64,000 nucleotides of DNA from Betaproteobacteria bacterium (GTDB taxonomy: Bacteria > Pseudomonadota > Gammaproteobacteria > Burkholderiales > SG8-39). This document shows, piece by piece, positions 50,646-64,000 of the stretch. The stretch's first letter is position 1. Each line of letters starts with the position of its first letter. The stretch is from the NCBI GenBank assembly GCA_005881595.1, contig VBBY01000005.1:1-64000 (forward strand), in the 5' to 3' direction. The position numbers and the translations under genes were made by a program. The notes under the pieces were generated by a model, which had not been told where the DNA came from, did not search any database, and worked only from the letters and a program-made list of their open reading frames with translations.

Positions 50646-52712
50646 ATGAGAAAGGGGAGGAGGGTCGCGGCCATGGTGCTCGCCATGGTGCCGGCCTGCG
50701 CCGTGGCGCAGGACGACGTCGTGGTGATCACCGCGACGCGCCAGCCACAGCCGAGCCTGGAGATTCCGGCATCGGTCGACCGGATCTACGCCGACGAGAT
50801 CCGCGAAGGCCGGCCGCAGGTGAACCTCTCGGAGAGCCTCGGCCGCGTGCCGGGCATCGTGGTGCAGAACCGGCAGAACTACGCCCAGGACCTGCAGATC
50901 TCCTCGCGCGGCTTCGGCGCCCGCTCGACCTTCGGCGTGCGCGGCATCCGCCTCATCGCCGACGGCATTCCGGCAAGCATGCCCGACGGGCAGGCGCAGG
51001 CGGCCAACTTCGACTTGGGCTCGGCACAACGCATCGAGGTGCTGCGCGGCCCGTTCTCCAGCCTTTACGGCAACGCTGCCGGAGGCGTGATCAGCATCGA
51101 GACCGAGGATGGCGCGCCGATCCCGACGGGCGAAGCGAGCCTGACGCTCGGCAGCTACGGCACCTGGCGTGAAGCGATGAAGTTTGGCGGCCAGTCCGGG
51201 GAGCTCGGCGGCACGGCAAGCATGTCTCATTTCCATACCGAGGGGTATCGCCAGCACAGCGAAACGAACCGGGACCTTGCCAATGGAAAGTTGAAGTACG
51301 CAGTCAGCCAGGACACGTCGCTGACGCTGATTGGGAATACCCTGCGCCAACCACAGACCCAGGACCCCTTGGGGTTGAAGCGAGCAGAGTTCAGCCAAGA
51401 CCCGCGCCAGGCGACGCCGGACGCGATCACCTTCAATACGCGCAAAACCGTAGTGCAGGAGCAACTCGGTTTGGCTCTGGACCATCGACTCGATGCTTCT
51501 AACAGCTTGCAGGCGACGGTGTATGGCGGGCAGCGCTGGGTCGAGCAATTCCTCGCCATTCCGATCAACACCCAGATGGCGGCCACGCATTCGGGAGGCG
51601 TGGTGAATCTCGATCGCGGCTACGGCGGCGCGGCGCTGCGTTACTTCAGGACTATCTCCAGCTTCCGCCTTTCAGCCGGCGTGGAGTATGAAACGCTGAA
51701 GGAGCGGCGCAGGGGATTCCTCAACAACTTCGGCGAGTCCGGCGCGCTGAAGCGCGACGAAGACAATACCGTGTCGAGCACCGGCCTCTTTGCGCAAGGC
51801 GAATGGAAGTTTGCCGAGCGCTGGTCGGCGCACGCCGGCCTGCGCACGAGCAACGTGCGCTTTGAGTCCGAGGACCATTTCATCGCTACGGGGAACGGTG
51901 ACGACAGCGGCTCGAAGTCTTATCGGGGCACGACGCCCGTGGCCGGTTTGCTATATAGACTGAACCAAGCAACGAGTCTTTACGGCAATGTCGGCCGAGG
52001 CTTCGAGACGCCGACGCTGGTGGAGGTGGCGAACCGCCGCGGCGGAACCGGCTTCAATTTCGACATCCAGGCGAGCAGCAGCCGCCATGCCGAGCTCGGC
52101 GTGAAATCCATCGTTCCGGGCTGGATGCGGCTGAACGCGGCGTTGTTCGACATCGTTACCAGTAACGAAATCGTGGTCGATCAGAACTCCGGCGGGCGCG
52201 CTTCGTTCAAGAACGTCGGACATACCGACCGCAAAGGCATCGAGCTTGGCGCGGAGACGGTGTTCCCGGGGCCATTCGAGGCACGCATCGCCTACACGTA
52301 CTTGAAGGCGACGTTCCGCGAAGCTTTTACCACCGTGGTGACCCTGCCGCCAATGACGGTGAACGTGCCCGCGGGTAGCCTTCTACCTGGGGTGCCGAAG
52401 AACGTGCTCTACGGCGAGCTGCGCTACCGCCACGAGCCTTTCTATGCGCAGCTCGAGGCGCTCCACAAATCTCGCGTCCCGGTCAACGACCCCAACTCCG
52501 AGTTCGCGGACGCCTATACGACCCTCAACCTGATGGCCGGGGTGGTCCAGCAGGGCCGCAACTGGCGCATTACGGAGTTCGCGCGCATCGACAATCTGAC
52601 CGACCGCAACTATGTGGGCTCGGTGATCGTCAACGAGACGAACAGCCGCTTCTACGAGCCTTCGCCGCGCCGCAACATGACCATTGGCATCCAGGCAAGC
52701 CTTCAGTTCTAA
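50646..52712 (+). CDS. TonB-dependent receptor, YncD/PqqU-like
   Basis: NLSESLGRVPGIVVQNRQNYAQDLQISSRGFGARSTFGVRGIRL...YVGSVIVNETNSRFYEPSPRRN closely resembles E. coli YncD from memory. Confidence 0.88.
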   Translation: MRKGRRVAAMVLAMVPACAVAQDDVVVITATRQPQPSLEIPASVDRIYADEIREGRPQVNLSESLGRVPGIVVQNRQNYAQDLQISSRGFGARSTFGVRGIRLIADGIPASMPDGQAQAANFDLGSAQRIEVLRGPFSSLYGNAAGGVISIETEDGAPIPTGEASLTLGSYGTWREAMKFGGQSGELGGTASMSHFHTEGYRQHSETNRDLANGKLKYAVSQDTSLTLIGNTLRQPQTQDPLGLKRAEFSQDPRQATPDAITFNTRKTVVQEQLGLALDHRLDASNSLQATVYGGQRWVEQFLAIPINTQMAATHSGGVVNLDRGYGGAALRYFRTISSFRLSAGVEYETLKERRRGFLNNFGESGALKRDEDNTVSSTGLFAQGEWKFAERWSAHAGLRTSNVRFESEDHFIATGNGDDSGSKSYRGTTPVAGLLYRLNQATSLYGNVGRGFETPTLVEVANRRGGTGFNFDIQASSSRHAELGVKSIVPGWMRLNAALFDIVTSNEIVVDQNSGGRASFKNVGHTDRKGIELGAETVFPGPFEARIAYTYLKATFREAFTTVVTLPPMTVNVPAGSLLPGVPKNVLYGELRYRHEPFYAQLEALHKSRVPVNDPNSEFADAYTTLNLMAGVVQQGRNWRITEFARIDNLTDRNYVGSVIVNETNSRFYEPSPRRNMTIGIQASLQF

Positions 52713-52741
52713 TAGCGCCTCCTACCGAGGAGACGAGAGAC

Positions 52742-53959
52742 ATGAGAGACCTTGCCGTTGCTGCCGCGGCCATGGCCGTATTCACCGTTGCCCAAGCCCA
52801 GGACAAGCCCGCCGCAGCGCCGCCGCCTTCCTGGCACCAGGGCAAGCCACCCGCGCTCGGCGAGTCGACACTGCACCCGTTCGCGCCGAACCTGGCCGGG
52901 CGCTCGGCGAAGGACCTGCCGACCGACAAGCTGAAGGTTCCGCCCGGCTTCAAGGTCGAAGTCTGGGCCGAAGGCATTCCCGAGGCGCGCTCGCTCGCGC
53001 GCGGCGAAAAGGGCACGGTGTTCGTGAGCAACCGCCTGTCGAAGAACGTGTACGCCGTCGTGGACCGCGGCGGCACGCGCGAGGTGAAGACCATTCTCAA
53101 GGGCCTCAACTCGCCGAACGGCATCGCCTTCAGCCGCGGAACCCTGTTTGTCGCGGAGCGCGACAAGATCACGCGCTACGACGGCATCGAAGGCAGGCTC
53201 GACAATCCGGGCCAAGGCAAGGTGGTGGTCGAGGGTCTCGATCCGACCCAGCAGCCGGGGCACTACTGGAAGTACCTCGCGATGGGGCCGGACGGGAAGC
53301 TCTACTTCAACATCGGCGCCCCCGGCAACATCGTCATGCCGAACTACACGCAGGCCTCGATCATGCGCGTGGATCCCGGCAAGGGTGTGCTCGAGAACGT
53401 CGCGCTGGGCGTGCGCAACTCGGTCGGCTTCGACTGGAATCCCAGGACCAAGGAGCTGTGGTTCACCAACCACGGGCGCGACTGGCTGGGCGACGACTCG
53501 CCGAACGACACGCTTCACCGGGTGACGAGCAAGGGAGTCCATTTCGGCTATCCGTTCTGCCACCAGGGCGACACGCTCGACCCCGACTACGGGAAGAACC
53601 GGTCGTGCTCGGAATTCGCGCCGCCTGCGCTCAAGCTCGGCGCGCACATCGCGCCCCTCGGCATGAAGTTCTACACCGGCAAGATGTTCCCGGCGGAATA
53701 CCGGAACAACATCTTCATCGCCATGCACGGCTCGTGGAACCGCAGCACCAAGCAGGGTTATAACGTGACGCGCGTGGTGGTCAACGACAAGGGCAAGGTC
53801 ATCAGGTCGGTGCCATTCCTGACCGGCTTTCTGCAGGACGAGAGAGGCGATCCGCCGATGTGGGGCCGCCCGGTCGACGTCCTGGTGATGCGCGACGGCG
53901 CGTTGCTCGTTTCCGACGACTACAACGGCGTTATCTATCGGGTCAGCTACGGGAAGTGA
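52742..53959 (+). CDS. PQQ-dependent sugar (sorbosone) dehydrogenase-type protein
   Basis: 405 aa; VWAEGIPEARSLARGEKGTVFVSNR...GVRNSVGFDWNPRTKELWFTNHGRDWLGDD. Confidence 0.88.
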   Translation: MRDLAVAAAAMAVFTVAQAQDKPAAAPPPSWHQGKPPALGESTLHPFAPNLAGRSAKDLPTDKLKVPPGFKVEVWAEGIPEARSLARGEKGTVFVSNRLSKNVYAVVDRGGTREVKTILKGLNSPNGIAFSRGTLFVAERDKITRYDGIEGRLDNPGQGKVVVEGLDPTQQPGHYWKYLAMGPDGKLYFNIGAPGNIVMPNYTQASIMRVDPGKGVLENVALGVRNSVGFDWNPRTKELWFTNHGRDWLGDDSPNDTLHRVTSKGVHFGYPFCHQGDTLDPDYGKNRSCSEFAPPALKLGAHIAPLGMKFYTGKMFPAEYRNNIFIAMHGSWNRSTKQGYNVTRVVVNDKGKVIRSVPFLTGFLQDERGDPPMWGRPVDVLVMRDGALLVSDDYNGVIYRVSYGK

Positions 53960-54561
53960 CGGCGGCTTCGGCCACCCGGCGCGGCGCGGCGATCGCATTC
54001 GCTGCGCTGGCGCTCGGTGCGGCGAGCGTCGCCGCGGCCGATCGCGACGCCGGCCGGCGCAAGGCCGAGGTCTGTGCCGCCTGCCACGGCCCGGCGGGCA
54101 ATTCAGTGAACCCGGCAGTGCCGTCGATCGCCGGCCAGCCGGCGCAGTTCGTCGCCACCGAGCTGTTCCTGTTCCGTGAAGGCAACCGCAAGGACCCGCA
54201 GATGTCGGCGATCGCCGCGGGTCTTTCCAATGGCGACCTGAACGACCTGGCGGAATATTTCGCCGCCGAAAGGCCTGCGCCGCCCAAGCACCGCACCGCC
54301 CCGGAAAACGCCGCCGCGGCACCCGCTCTCGCGCACAAGTTCAACTGCGTGCAGTGCCACGGGCCCGAGCTCATGGGGCAGCAGCACATTCCGCGGCTGG
54401 CGGGACAGCAGCCGGACTACCTGCTCGCGCAGCTCAAGGGCTTCAAGGCGGGCACGCGCGCCGACATCGACGGCAACATGACCTCGGCCGCTCAGGCGCT
54501 CTCGGACCAGGACATCCAGGTCCTGGTCGACTATCTCGCCGGCTTGAGCTCCGGCAACTAA
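53956..54561 (+). CDS. Cytochrome c (c4-like, two hemes)
   Basis: CAACH and CVQCH; GTG start overlapping upstream stop by 4 nt. Confidence 0.9.
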   Translation: MTAASATRRGAAIAFAALALGAASVAAADRDAGRRKAEVCAACHGPAGNSVNPAVPSIAGQPAQFVATELFLFREGNRKDPQMSAIAAGLSNGDLNDLAEYFAAERPAPPKHRTAPENAAAAPALAHKFNCVQCHGPELMGQQHIPRLAGQQPDYLLAQLKGFKAGTRADIDGNMTSAAQALSDQDIQVLVDYLAGLSSGN

Positions 54562-54565
54562 AGTC

Positions 54566-57245
<2,680 letters not shown>

Positions 57246-57271
<26 letters not shown>

Positions 57272-57410
57272 GTTTTTTCAATTCATTCAAAAGGCGCGAG
57301 CGCTCTTCCAGCAGCGCCGCGAGCTGCTCGTCGCAGCGCGCGATCGGCGTCGGATAGTTGCGGATTTCCTCCGACAGCTCGGCAATCCGCCGTTCCAGGT
57401 CGGTGCTCAT
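57246..57410 (-). CDS. 54-aa helical small protein (not in ORF track)
   Basis: [54 protein letters not shown]; overlaps both prpD 3' end and acnA 5' end. Confidence 0.55.
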
Positions 57411-58837
57411 GGGACGAACAGGTCCACGAATTCATTGACCGGCGTTTTCTCCAGCCGGCCGGGATCCGCGCAGAGCTCAAGAATAGTCTTCTGCTGCTCC
57501 GGCGGGAAGCGCCGCGCGAGGTTGGTCTTGAACTTCTCGACCAGGATCGGCATGCCTTCCTTGCGCCGGCGCCGGTGGCCGATCGGGTACTCGCAGAGCA
57601 CTTCCTTCAGCTTGCTGCCGTCCTTGAACTCGACCGTGAGCGCGTTGGCGATCGAGCGCTTCTTCGGGTCGTGGTAGTCGCGGGTAAAGCGCTTGTCCTC
57701 CACGCACGTGATTTTCTTTCTCAAGGCATCTATCCCGGGGTCCGCGGCCACTTCGTCCTCGTAGTCCGCGGCCGTCAGGCGGCCGAAGATCAGCGGCACC
57801 GCGACCATGTACTGGATGCAGTGGTCGCGGTCGGCCGGGTTCGCGAGCGGCCCTTTCTTGTCGATGATGCGGATGGCCGCCTCATGGGTTCTGATGCGAA
57901 TACGCTTGATGTCCCGGATTCGGTCTTTCACCAGAGGGTGAAGCTGCATGGCGCATTCCACCGCGGTCTGCGCGTGGAATTCCGCCGGATACGAGATCTT
58001 GAACAGCACGTTCTCCATCACGTAGCTGCCGAAAGGGCGCTGGAACTTGAACGGCTGGCCCTTGAAGAGCACGTCGTAGAAGCCCCAGGTCCTGGCGGTG
58101 AGCGCAGACGGGTAACCCATCTCCCCGGTCCTGGAGATGAGCGCCAGCCGTACCGCCCGCGAAGCAGCATCGCCCGCGGCCCAGCTCTTGCGCGAGCCGG
58201 TGTTGGGCGCGTGGCGATAGGTGCGCAGACTCTGGCCGTCCACCCACGCCTGCGACACGGCGTTCACCACCTGCTCGTAGGTGCAGCCGAGCAGGGGCGC
58301 GACCACCGCGGCGGAGGCGACCTTCACCAGCACGACATGATCCAGGCCGACGCGGTTGAAGCTGTTCTCCAGGGCGATCACTCCCTGGATCTCGTGCGCC
58401 TTGATCATCGCCGTCAGCACGTCCCTGACGAGCAGGGGCTGCTTCTTGTTTCTCGACAGCCAATCCGCGACCGCCAGGATCGCGCCGAGGTTATCCGAGG
58501 GGTGGCCCCACTCGGCGGCGAGCCAGGTGTCGTTGAAATCGAGCCAGCGGATCATGGCGCCGATATTGAACGCCGCCTGCACCGGGTCGAGCTGGTAGCG
58601 CGTTCCAGGCACCTTCGCCCCGTTGGGCACGATTGGCCCGGGCACGATCGGTCCGAGCAGCTTGGTGCACGCCGGGTACTCGAGCGCCTCCAGCCCGCAG
58701 CCCAGGGTGTCCATCAGGCAATAGCGCGCCGTTTCGTAGGCCGGCCTGCTCTTGATGTCGAACTTGGTCGCGTAGTCGGCGATGAGCGTCAGCACCTTGT
58801 CGGGCTTCGGCCGGACGTTCGGGGGGAAGGCCGGCAT
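57407..58837 (-). CDS. prpD: MmgE/PrpD family 2-methylcitrate dehydratase
   Basis: 476 aa; [31 protein letters not shown]. Confidence 0.93.
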   Translation of the reverse strand: MPAFPPNVRPKPDKVLTLIADYATKFDIKSRPAYETARYCLMDTLGCGLEALEYPACTKLLGPIVPGPIVPNGAKVPGTRYQLDPVQAAFNIGAMIRWLDFNDTWLAAEWGHPSDNLGAILAVADWLSRNKKQPLLVRDVLTAMIKAHEIQGVIALENSFNRVGLDHVVLVKVASAAVVAPLLGCTYEQVVNAVSQAWVDGQSLRTYRHAPNTGSRKSWAAGDAASRAVRLALISRTGEMGYPSALTARTWGFYDVLFKGQPFKFQRPFGSYVMENVLFKISYPAEFHAQTAVECAMQLHPLVKDRIRDIKRIRIRTHEAAIRIIDKKGPLANPADRDHCIQYMVAVPLIFGRLTAADYEDEVAADPGIDALRKKITCVEDKRFTRDYHDPKKRSIANALTVEFKDGSKLKEVLCEYPIGHRRRRKEGMPILVEKFKTNLARRFPPEQQKTILELCADPGRLEKTPVNEFVDLFVP

Positions 58838-59043
58838 CAGGGGTCGGCCTCGTCTAGCGGCTCGAAGGTGTACTCACTTCCTCCGGCCTTCGGCGCGTGG
58901 CGCATCGGCGGAGCCGGCGCGCGCTCGCCCGGCTTCTTGTCCCACCAGATCGCGCGCCCCTGTTTCTGCGATTCGACCTCCTCGGGGTGCTCGGCGAGGA
59001 ACTGCCGAATGAACCTGGTTAGGTCCGATTCGTACATGCTCAT
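58837..59043 (-). CDS. DUF3460-like small protein
   Basis: 68 aa; [33 protein letters not shown]. Confidence 0.8.
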   Translation of the reverse strand: MSMYESDLTRFIRQFLAEHPEEVESQKQGRAIWWDKKPGERAPAPPMRHAPKAGGSEYTFEPLDEADP

Positions 59044-60194
59044 CGCTTCTCGAGCGGAACCCACGGCAGGTTTTCCGGGCCGGTGTAATTGGCGCCCGGG
59101 CGGATGATCTTGCCGTCGACGCGCTGCTCGATGACGTGCGCCGACCAGCCGCTCGCGCGCGAGATGACGAAGATCGGCGTGAACATCGCGGTGGGCACGC
59201 CGAGCATGTGATAGGAGACCGCGCTGAACCAGTCGAGGTTGGCGAACATCTTCTTCTCGCGCCACATCACCTGCTCGAGCCGCTCGGCGATGTCGAACAG
59301 CCTGGTGTTCCCGGCGCTCTTCGAGAGCCACCGCGCTACCGCCTTGATCACCCCGTTGCGCGGATCGCCGGTGGTGTACACCGGATGGCCGAAGCCGATG
59401 ACGATCTCCTTCGCCCGCACGCGGCGCACGATATCGGCTTCCGCCTCGTTGGGATCGGAATATCTGGACAGGACCTGGTAGGAGAACTCGTTCGCGCCGC
59501 CGTGCTTCGGGCCGCGCAGGGCGCCGATGCCGCCGCAGATCGCGCTGTACAGGTCCGAGCCGGTGCCGGCGATCACGCGGCAGGTGAAGGTGCTGGCGTT
59601 GAATTCATGCTCGGCGTAGAGGATGAGCGAAGTGTGCATCGCGCGCACCCATTCCGCGCCGGGTTTTTTCCCGTGCAGGAGATGCAGAAAATGGCCGCCG
59701 ATGGAATCGTCGTCAGTCTCGGTCTGGATGCGCTTGCCGTGATGCGTGAAGTGATGCCAGTAGAGCAGCATCGAGCCCAGCGAAGCCATCAGCCGGTCGG
59801 CGATATCGCGCGCGCCGGCGCTGCTGTGATCCGGCTTCTCCGGCTCCAGCGTGCCGAGCACCGATACGCCGGTGCGCATCACGTCCATGGGGTGCGCGCT
59901 GCCGGGGATGTTTTCCAGCGCTGCCCGCAGCTCGCGCGGCAGCGCGCGGAGCGCTTGAAGCTTCTTCTTGTAAGCCGTGAGCTCGCCACGAGTGGGAAGT
60001 TTCTCGTGCACCAGCAGGTAGGCAATCTCCTCGAATTCGGCCTTGTCGGCGAAGTCGAGGATGTCGTAGCCGCGGTAGTGCAGGTCGTTGCCGGTGCGCC
60101 CCACGGTGCACAGCGCGGTATTCCCGGCGACGACCCCGGACAGGGCGACCGACTTCTTGGGCTTAGCCGGCTTTGCCTCTGGAGAAGAGCTCAT
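59040..60194 (-). CDS. prpC: 2-methylcitrate synthase
   Basis: [48 protein letters not shown]. Confidence 0.95.
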   Translation of the reverse strand: MSSSPEAKPAKPKKSVALSGVVAGNTALCTVGRTGNDLHYRGYDILDFADKAEFEEIAYLLVHEKLPTRGELTAYKKKLQALRALPRELRAALENIPGSAHPMDVMRTGVSVLGTLEPEKPDHSSAGARDIADRLMASLGSMLLYWHHFTHHGKRIQTETDDDSIGGHFLHLLHGKKPGAEWVRAMHTSLILYAEHEFNASTFTCRVIAGTGSDLYSAICGGIGALRGPKHGGANEFSYQVLSRYSDPNEAEADIVRRVRAKEIVIGFGHPVYTTGDPRNGVIKAVARWLSKSAGNTRLFDIAERLEQVMWREKKMFANLDWFSAVSYHMLGVPTAMFTPIFVISRASGWSAHVIEQRVDGKIIRPGANYTGPENLPWVPLEKR

Positions 60195-61044
60195 CCAGCT
60201 TCTTTTCGTAAGAGTGATAGTTGAGGAACTCGTACAGCTCTTCCCGGGTTTGCATTTCCGGCAGCAGGGCCTTTTGCGAGCCTTCCCGTCGCACGGTCTC
60301 AAAAGCCCTAAGCGCGGCCTTGTTCATGGCGCGGAACGCGGTCAATGGATAGAGCGCGATGGCCACGTCCGCCGAGCGCAGCTCGGCCACGCTGTAGAGC
60401 GGCGTGCGTCCGAACTCGGTGATGTTGGCGAGGATCGGCACCTTCACCGCGGCGGCGAACTTGCGGTACATCGCGAGCTCGGTGAGCGCCTCCGGGAAGA
60501 TCATGTCGGCGCCGGCTTCCACGTATTTCACCGCACGGGAAATTGCGGCGTCCAGGCCCTCGTTCGCGAGAGCATCGGTGCGCGCCATGATGACGAAGGC
60601 AGGATCGGTCCGCGCATCGACCGCCGCCTTGACGCGGTCGGCCATTTCCTCGCCGCTGACGAGCTCCTTGCCGGGACGGTGGCCGCAGCGCTTGGCGCCG
60701 GCCTGGTCCTCGATATGCATCGCCGCGGCGCCGGCCTTGATGAGCGAGCGCGTGGTGCGCGCCACGTTGAAGGCGCTGACGCCGAACCCGGTGTCGACGT
60801 CGGCGAGCAGCGGCAGGTCGCACACGTCGGTGATGCGCCGGATGTCGGTCAGCACGTCGTCGAGATTGGAGATGCCGAGGTCGGGCATGCCGAGCGAGCT
60901 GGCAGCGACGCCGGCGCCGGAAAGATAGATCGCGCGGTAGCCGACGCTCTTCGCCATCACGGCGTGATAGGCGCAGACGGTGCCGATCACCTGCAGGGGT
61001 GTTTCCTCGGTCAGCGCCTGCCTGAACTTCGCTCCGGCGCTCAT
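60163..61044 (-). CDS. prpB: 2-methylisocitrate lyase
   Basis: [42 protein letters not shown]. Confidence 0.95.
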   Translation of the reverse strand: MSAGAKFRQALTEETPLQVIGTVCAYHAVMAKSVGYRAIYLSGAGVAASSLGMPDLGISNLDDVLTDIRRITDVCDLPLLADVDTGFGVSAFNVARTTRSLIKAGAAAMHIEDQAGAKRCGHRPGKELVSGEEMADRVKAAVDARTDPAFVIMARTDALANEGLDAAISRAVKYVEAGADMIFPEALTELAMYRKFAAAVKVPILANITEFGRTPLYSVAELRSADVAIALYPLTAFRAMNKAALRAFETVRREGSQKALLPEMQTREELYEFLNYHSYEKKLDELFSRGKAG

Positions 61045-62030
61045 AGCAGATGCTTGACGCTGTCGCGCTCTTCGTGGAGCTCCTTCAGGGTCGCGGCCAT
61101 CCTTTTGCGGCTGAATTCCGAGATCTCGATGCCCTTGACGATCGAATACCTGCCGCCCTGCGTGGTCACCGGGTAGCCGTAGATCACGCCTTCCGGGACG
61201 CCGTAGCTGCCCTCGGCAGCGATGCCCATCGTCACCCAGTCGCCCTCGCGCGTGCCGCCGATCCAGTCGCGCACGTGGCCGATCGCTGCGTTGGCCGCGC
61301 TCGCCGCCGAGGACAGCCCGCGCGCGTCGATGATCGCGGCGCCGCGCTTCTGGATGGTGGGAATGAAGGTCTGCTCGAGCCAGGTCTGGTCGCTGATCAT
61401 CGGCCAGACCTTCTTGCCGTCGGCTTGGGCCTGGAAGATGTCCGGATACTGCGTCGCCGAGTGGTTTCCCCAGACGGTGACTTTTCGAATCGAGCTGACC
61501 GGCTGCGCCACCTTGTGCGCTATCTGCGAAACGGCCCGGTTATGGTCGAGGCGCATCATGCCGGTGAACTGCGCCGGCTTCAGGCCTGGCGCGTTTTTCA
61601 TCGCGATGAGGCAGTTGGTGTTCGCCGGGTTGCCGACGACCAGCACTTTCACGTCTCGCCTGGCGACCTTGTCGAGCGCTCGGCCTTGCGGCGCGAAAAT
61701 CCTGCCGTTCGCCTCAAGCAGGTCCTTGCGCTCCATGCCGGGACCGCGCGGGCGGGCGCCGACCAGCAGCGCGATGTCGACATCGCGGAACGCGACCTCC
61801 GGCTCGGAGGCGGCGGCCATGCCCTGGAGCAGCGGAAAGGCGCAGTCGTCGAGCTCCATCATCACGCCCTTCAGCGCCTTCTGCGCCTTCTCGTCGGGGA
61901 TCTCGAGCATCTGCAGGATCATCGGCTGGTCCGTCCCCAGCATCTCGCCCGCGGCGATGCGGAACAGCAGCGAGTAGCCGATCTGGCCGGCGGCGCCGGT
62001 CACGGCGACGCGTACGGGGGCTTTTGGCAT
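61041..62030 (-). CDS. mdh: Malate dehydrogenase
   Basis: [38 protein letters not shown]. Confidence 0.97.
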   Translation of the reverse strand: MPKAPVRVAVTGAAGQIGYSLLFRIAAGEMLGTDQPMILQMLEIPDEKAQKALKGVMMELDDCAFPLLQGMAAASEPEVAFRDVDIALLVGARPRGPGMERKDLLEANGRIFAPQGRALDKVARRDVKVLVVGNPANTNCLIAMKNAPGLKPAQFTGMMRLDHNRAVSQIAHKVAQPVSSIRKVTVWGNHSATQYPDIFQAQADGKKVWPMISDQTWLEQTFIPTIQKRGAAIIDARGLSSAASAANAAIGHVRDWIGGTREGDWVTMGIAAEGSYGVPEGVIYGYPVTTQGGRYSIVKGIEISEFSRKRMAATLKELHEERDSVKHLL

Positions 62031-62098
62031 GTATGCTCCGGGATGGGGGGCGCGCAGCGATGGTACCGCAGCTAGACTGAGTTATTGCACTGCAGCGT

Positions 62099-62104
62099 TA
62101 TAAT
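62099..62104 (+). promoter_or_regulatory. Consensus TATAAT -10 element immediately before sdhC
   Basis: TATAAT 12 nt upstream of the ATG at 62117; no clear SD. Confidence 0.45.
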
Positions 62105-62116
62105 TGCAAGACTCCA

Positions 62117-62524
62117 ATGGCGAATGCGGCGCTGAAGAGACGACGTCCGAAGTACCTGAGCCTTGCCGCACTTGTCTTCCAGATCCGCCTGCCCCTGCCG
62201 GGGAAGGTCTCAATCCTGCACCGCATCTCCGGCGCGCTGCTCGTCTTTCCGCTGGCGGCATGGCTGCTCTATCTGCTCGACCAGAGCCTCGCCTCCGAGG
62301 AAGGCTTCAACCACGTCAAGGACCACTATCTGCAGGCGCCTCTCGCGAAGGCGGGGCTGCTGGTCTTCATCTGGGCGTATTGCCATCACTTCTGCGCCGG
62401 CATTCGCTTTCTTCTCCTGGATATCAACCAGGGCATCGAGCTGCAGGCGGCGCGCCGCAGCGCCGCGCTGGTGCTCGCGGTGAGCCTCGCGCTCACGGCG
62501 TACTTCGGATACCGCGTATGGTGA
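62117..62524 (+). CDS. sdhC: Succinate dehydrogenase cytochrome b556 subunit
   Basis: 135 aa; [28 protein letters not shown]. Confidence 0.94.
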   Translation: MANAALKRRRPKYLSLAALVFQIRLPLPGKVSILHRISGALLVFPLAAWLLYLLDQSLASEEGFNHVKDHYLQAPLAKAGLLVFIWAYCHHFCAGIRFLLLDINQGIELQAARRSAALVLAVSLALTAYFGYRVW

Positions 62525-62862
62525 ACCGCGTCATCGTCGGCGCGCACTACGGCATGGGCAGCTGGCTCGCGCAGCGCATCACCGCCGTGATCATGGCGGT
62601 CTACAGCCTGATCCTCGGCTTCGTGCTGATCGAAGAGGGGCCGTTCGATTACGCCGAGTGGCAGGAGCTGTTCGCGAACGGCTGGATGCGCGTCGCGACG
62701 CTGCTCTTCGCCGCGGGCCTAGCCTGGCACGCCTGGGTCGGCATGCGCGACATCTGGATGGATTACGTCAAGCAGGACGGGCTGCGCCTCGCCTTGCAGG
62801 TGCTGACAGTGCTCCTGCTCGCCTGCTACCTAGGCTGGGCCGTGCAGGTTCTCTGGCGGTGA
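62518..62862 (+). CDS. sdhD: Succinate dehydrogenase membrane anchor
   Basis: [30 protein letters not shown]...[17 protein letters not shown]. Confidence 0.93.
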   Translation: MVNRVIVGAHYGMGSWLAQRITAVIMAVYSLILGFVLIEEGPFDYAEWQELFANGWMRVATLLFAAGLAWHAWVGMRDIWMDYVKQDGLRLALQVLTVLLLACYLGWAVQVLWR

Positions 62863-64000
62863 TCCCGGTCCGCAAATTCGACGCGATCGTGGTCGGAGCT
62901 GGAGGCTCGGGCATGCGCGCCGCGCTGGAGCTCGCGCGCCGGGAGCTCAAGGTCGCGGTGCTCTCGAAGGTCTTCCCGACGCGCTCGCACACCGTGGCAG
63001 CACAGGGCGGAATCGCCGCGCCGCTCGCCAATTCGACCGAGGACCACTGGCACTGGCACATGTACGACACCGTCAAGGGCTCCGACTACCTCGGCGACCA
63101 GGACGCGATCGAATACATGTGCCGCCGCGCCATCGAAGTGGTGGTCGAGCTCGAGCACATGGGCATGCCCTTCGACCGCCTCGAGAACGGCAAGATCTAT
63201 CAGCGCCCCTTCGGCGGCCATACGCAGAACTACGGCAGCCCGAAGATGGCGATGCGCGCCTGCGCGGCGGCCGATCGCACCGGGCACGCGATGCTGCACA
63301 CGCTGTACCAGCAGAACGTGCGCGCCAACACGCAGTTCTTCGTCGAATGGATGGCGCTCGACCTGGTGCGCGACCCGCAGGACGGCGCCGTCATCGGCGT
63401 CACGGCCCTCGAGATGGAGAGCGGCGAGCTCTATCTGCTGCAGGCGAAAGCGGTGCTCCTGGCGACCGGCGGCGCCGGCCGTATCTACCTGTTCACGACC
63501 AACGCCTTCATCAACACCGGCGACGGCCTGGGAATGACCGCCCGCGCCGGCCTGCCGCTGCAGGACATGGAGTTCTGGCAATTCCACCCCAGCGGCGTGG
63601 CCGGCGCCGGGGTGCTCATCACCGAGGGCGTGCGCGGCGAGGGCGGCTATCTGGTCAACAAGAACGGCGAGCGCTTCATGGAGCGCTATGCGCCGAGCGC
63701 CAAGGACCTGGCGAGCCGCGACGTCGTGTCGCGCGCTATGATCACCGAGATAAAGGAGGGCCGGGGCTGCGGTCCAGAGGGCGACTACCTGCTGCTCAAG
63801 CTCGATCATCTCGGCTCGGAAGTGATCCAGCATCGGCTGCCGGGGATCCGCGAGATCGCGATCAAGTTCGCCAACGCCGATCCGATCCGCGATCCGATCC
63901 CGGTGGCGCCGACGGTGCACTATCAGATGGGCGGCATCCCGACGAATTACATGGGACAGGTGGTGGCGCCCGAGGGCTCGAGCAAGGAGGCCATCGTCCC
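62859..64000 (+). CDS. sdhA: Succinate dehydrogenase flavoprotein subunit (runs off the window)
   Basis: [20 protein letters not shown]...[16 protein letters not shown]...[31 protein letters not shown] start. Confidence 0.96.
   Translation, partial: MIPVRKFDAIVVGAGGSGMRAALELARRELKVAVLSKVFPTRSHTVAAQGGIAAPLANSTEDHWHWHMYDTVKGSDYLGDQDAIEYMCRRAIEVVVELEHMGMPFDRLENGKIYQRPFGGHTQNYGSPKMAMRACAAADRTGHAMLHTLYQQNVRANTQFFVEWMALDLVRDPQDGAVIGVTALEMESGELYLLQAKAVLLATGGAGRIYLFTTNAFINTGDGLGMTARAGLPLQDMEFWQFHPSGVAGAGVLITEGVRGEGGYLVNKNGERFMERYAPSAKDLASRDVVSRAMITEIKEGRGCGPEGDYLLLKLDHLGSEVIQHRLPGIREIAIKFANADPIRDPIPVAPTVHYQMGGIPTNYMGQVVAPEGSSKEAIV

Overview
GC-rich window (about 65-70% by eye) that looks like a betaproteobacterial chromosome (Burkholderiales-like; inferred from gene content). 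It is mostly ordinary core and accessory metabolism. I see no CRISPR array, rRNA, convincing tRNA, prophage or IS element. Main blocks: RND pump tail and beta-barrel proteins (1-3.2 kb); a long minus-strand gene run, rhomboid/GST/thioesterase/MFS/small orphans (3.2-6.7 kb); a frame-disrupted porin (9.3-10.5 kb); a CpxAR-like two-component system with Spy-like genes (13.2-17 kb); a cspA-orphan-orphan gene string (22.8-24.2 kb); two beta-propeller proteins (26.7-29.6 kb); two paralogous Ser/Thr kinases flanking TPR proteins (34.2-39.9 kb); an FtsX-type permease plus AttH-like protein (40.6-44 kb); a YncD/PqqU-like TonB receptor with a PQQ-type dehydrogenase and cytochrome c (50.6-54.6 kb); and methylcitrate/TCA genes (54.6-64 kb). 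Best leads: (1) a near-identical TTTAC-N5-TTTAC array upstream of both the Spy-like operon and the OMP gene next to the CpxAR-like system; (2) a LexA/SOS-like palindrome over the -10 of a cspA-led operon of unknown genes; (3) two kinases sharing an uncharacterised C-terminal domain and a 16-nt upstream motif; (4) a PqqU-like receptor linked to a PQQ-type dehydrogenase; (5) a structured, terminator-ended leader before the porin; (6) a 58-aa twin-CX3C lipoprotein absent from the ORF track; (7) a perfect 99-bp tandem duplication inside a rhomboid protease. All calls come from reading the sequence and family knowledge; no searches were run.
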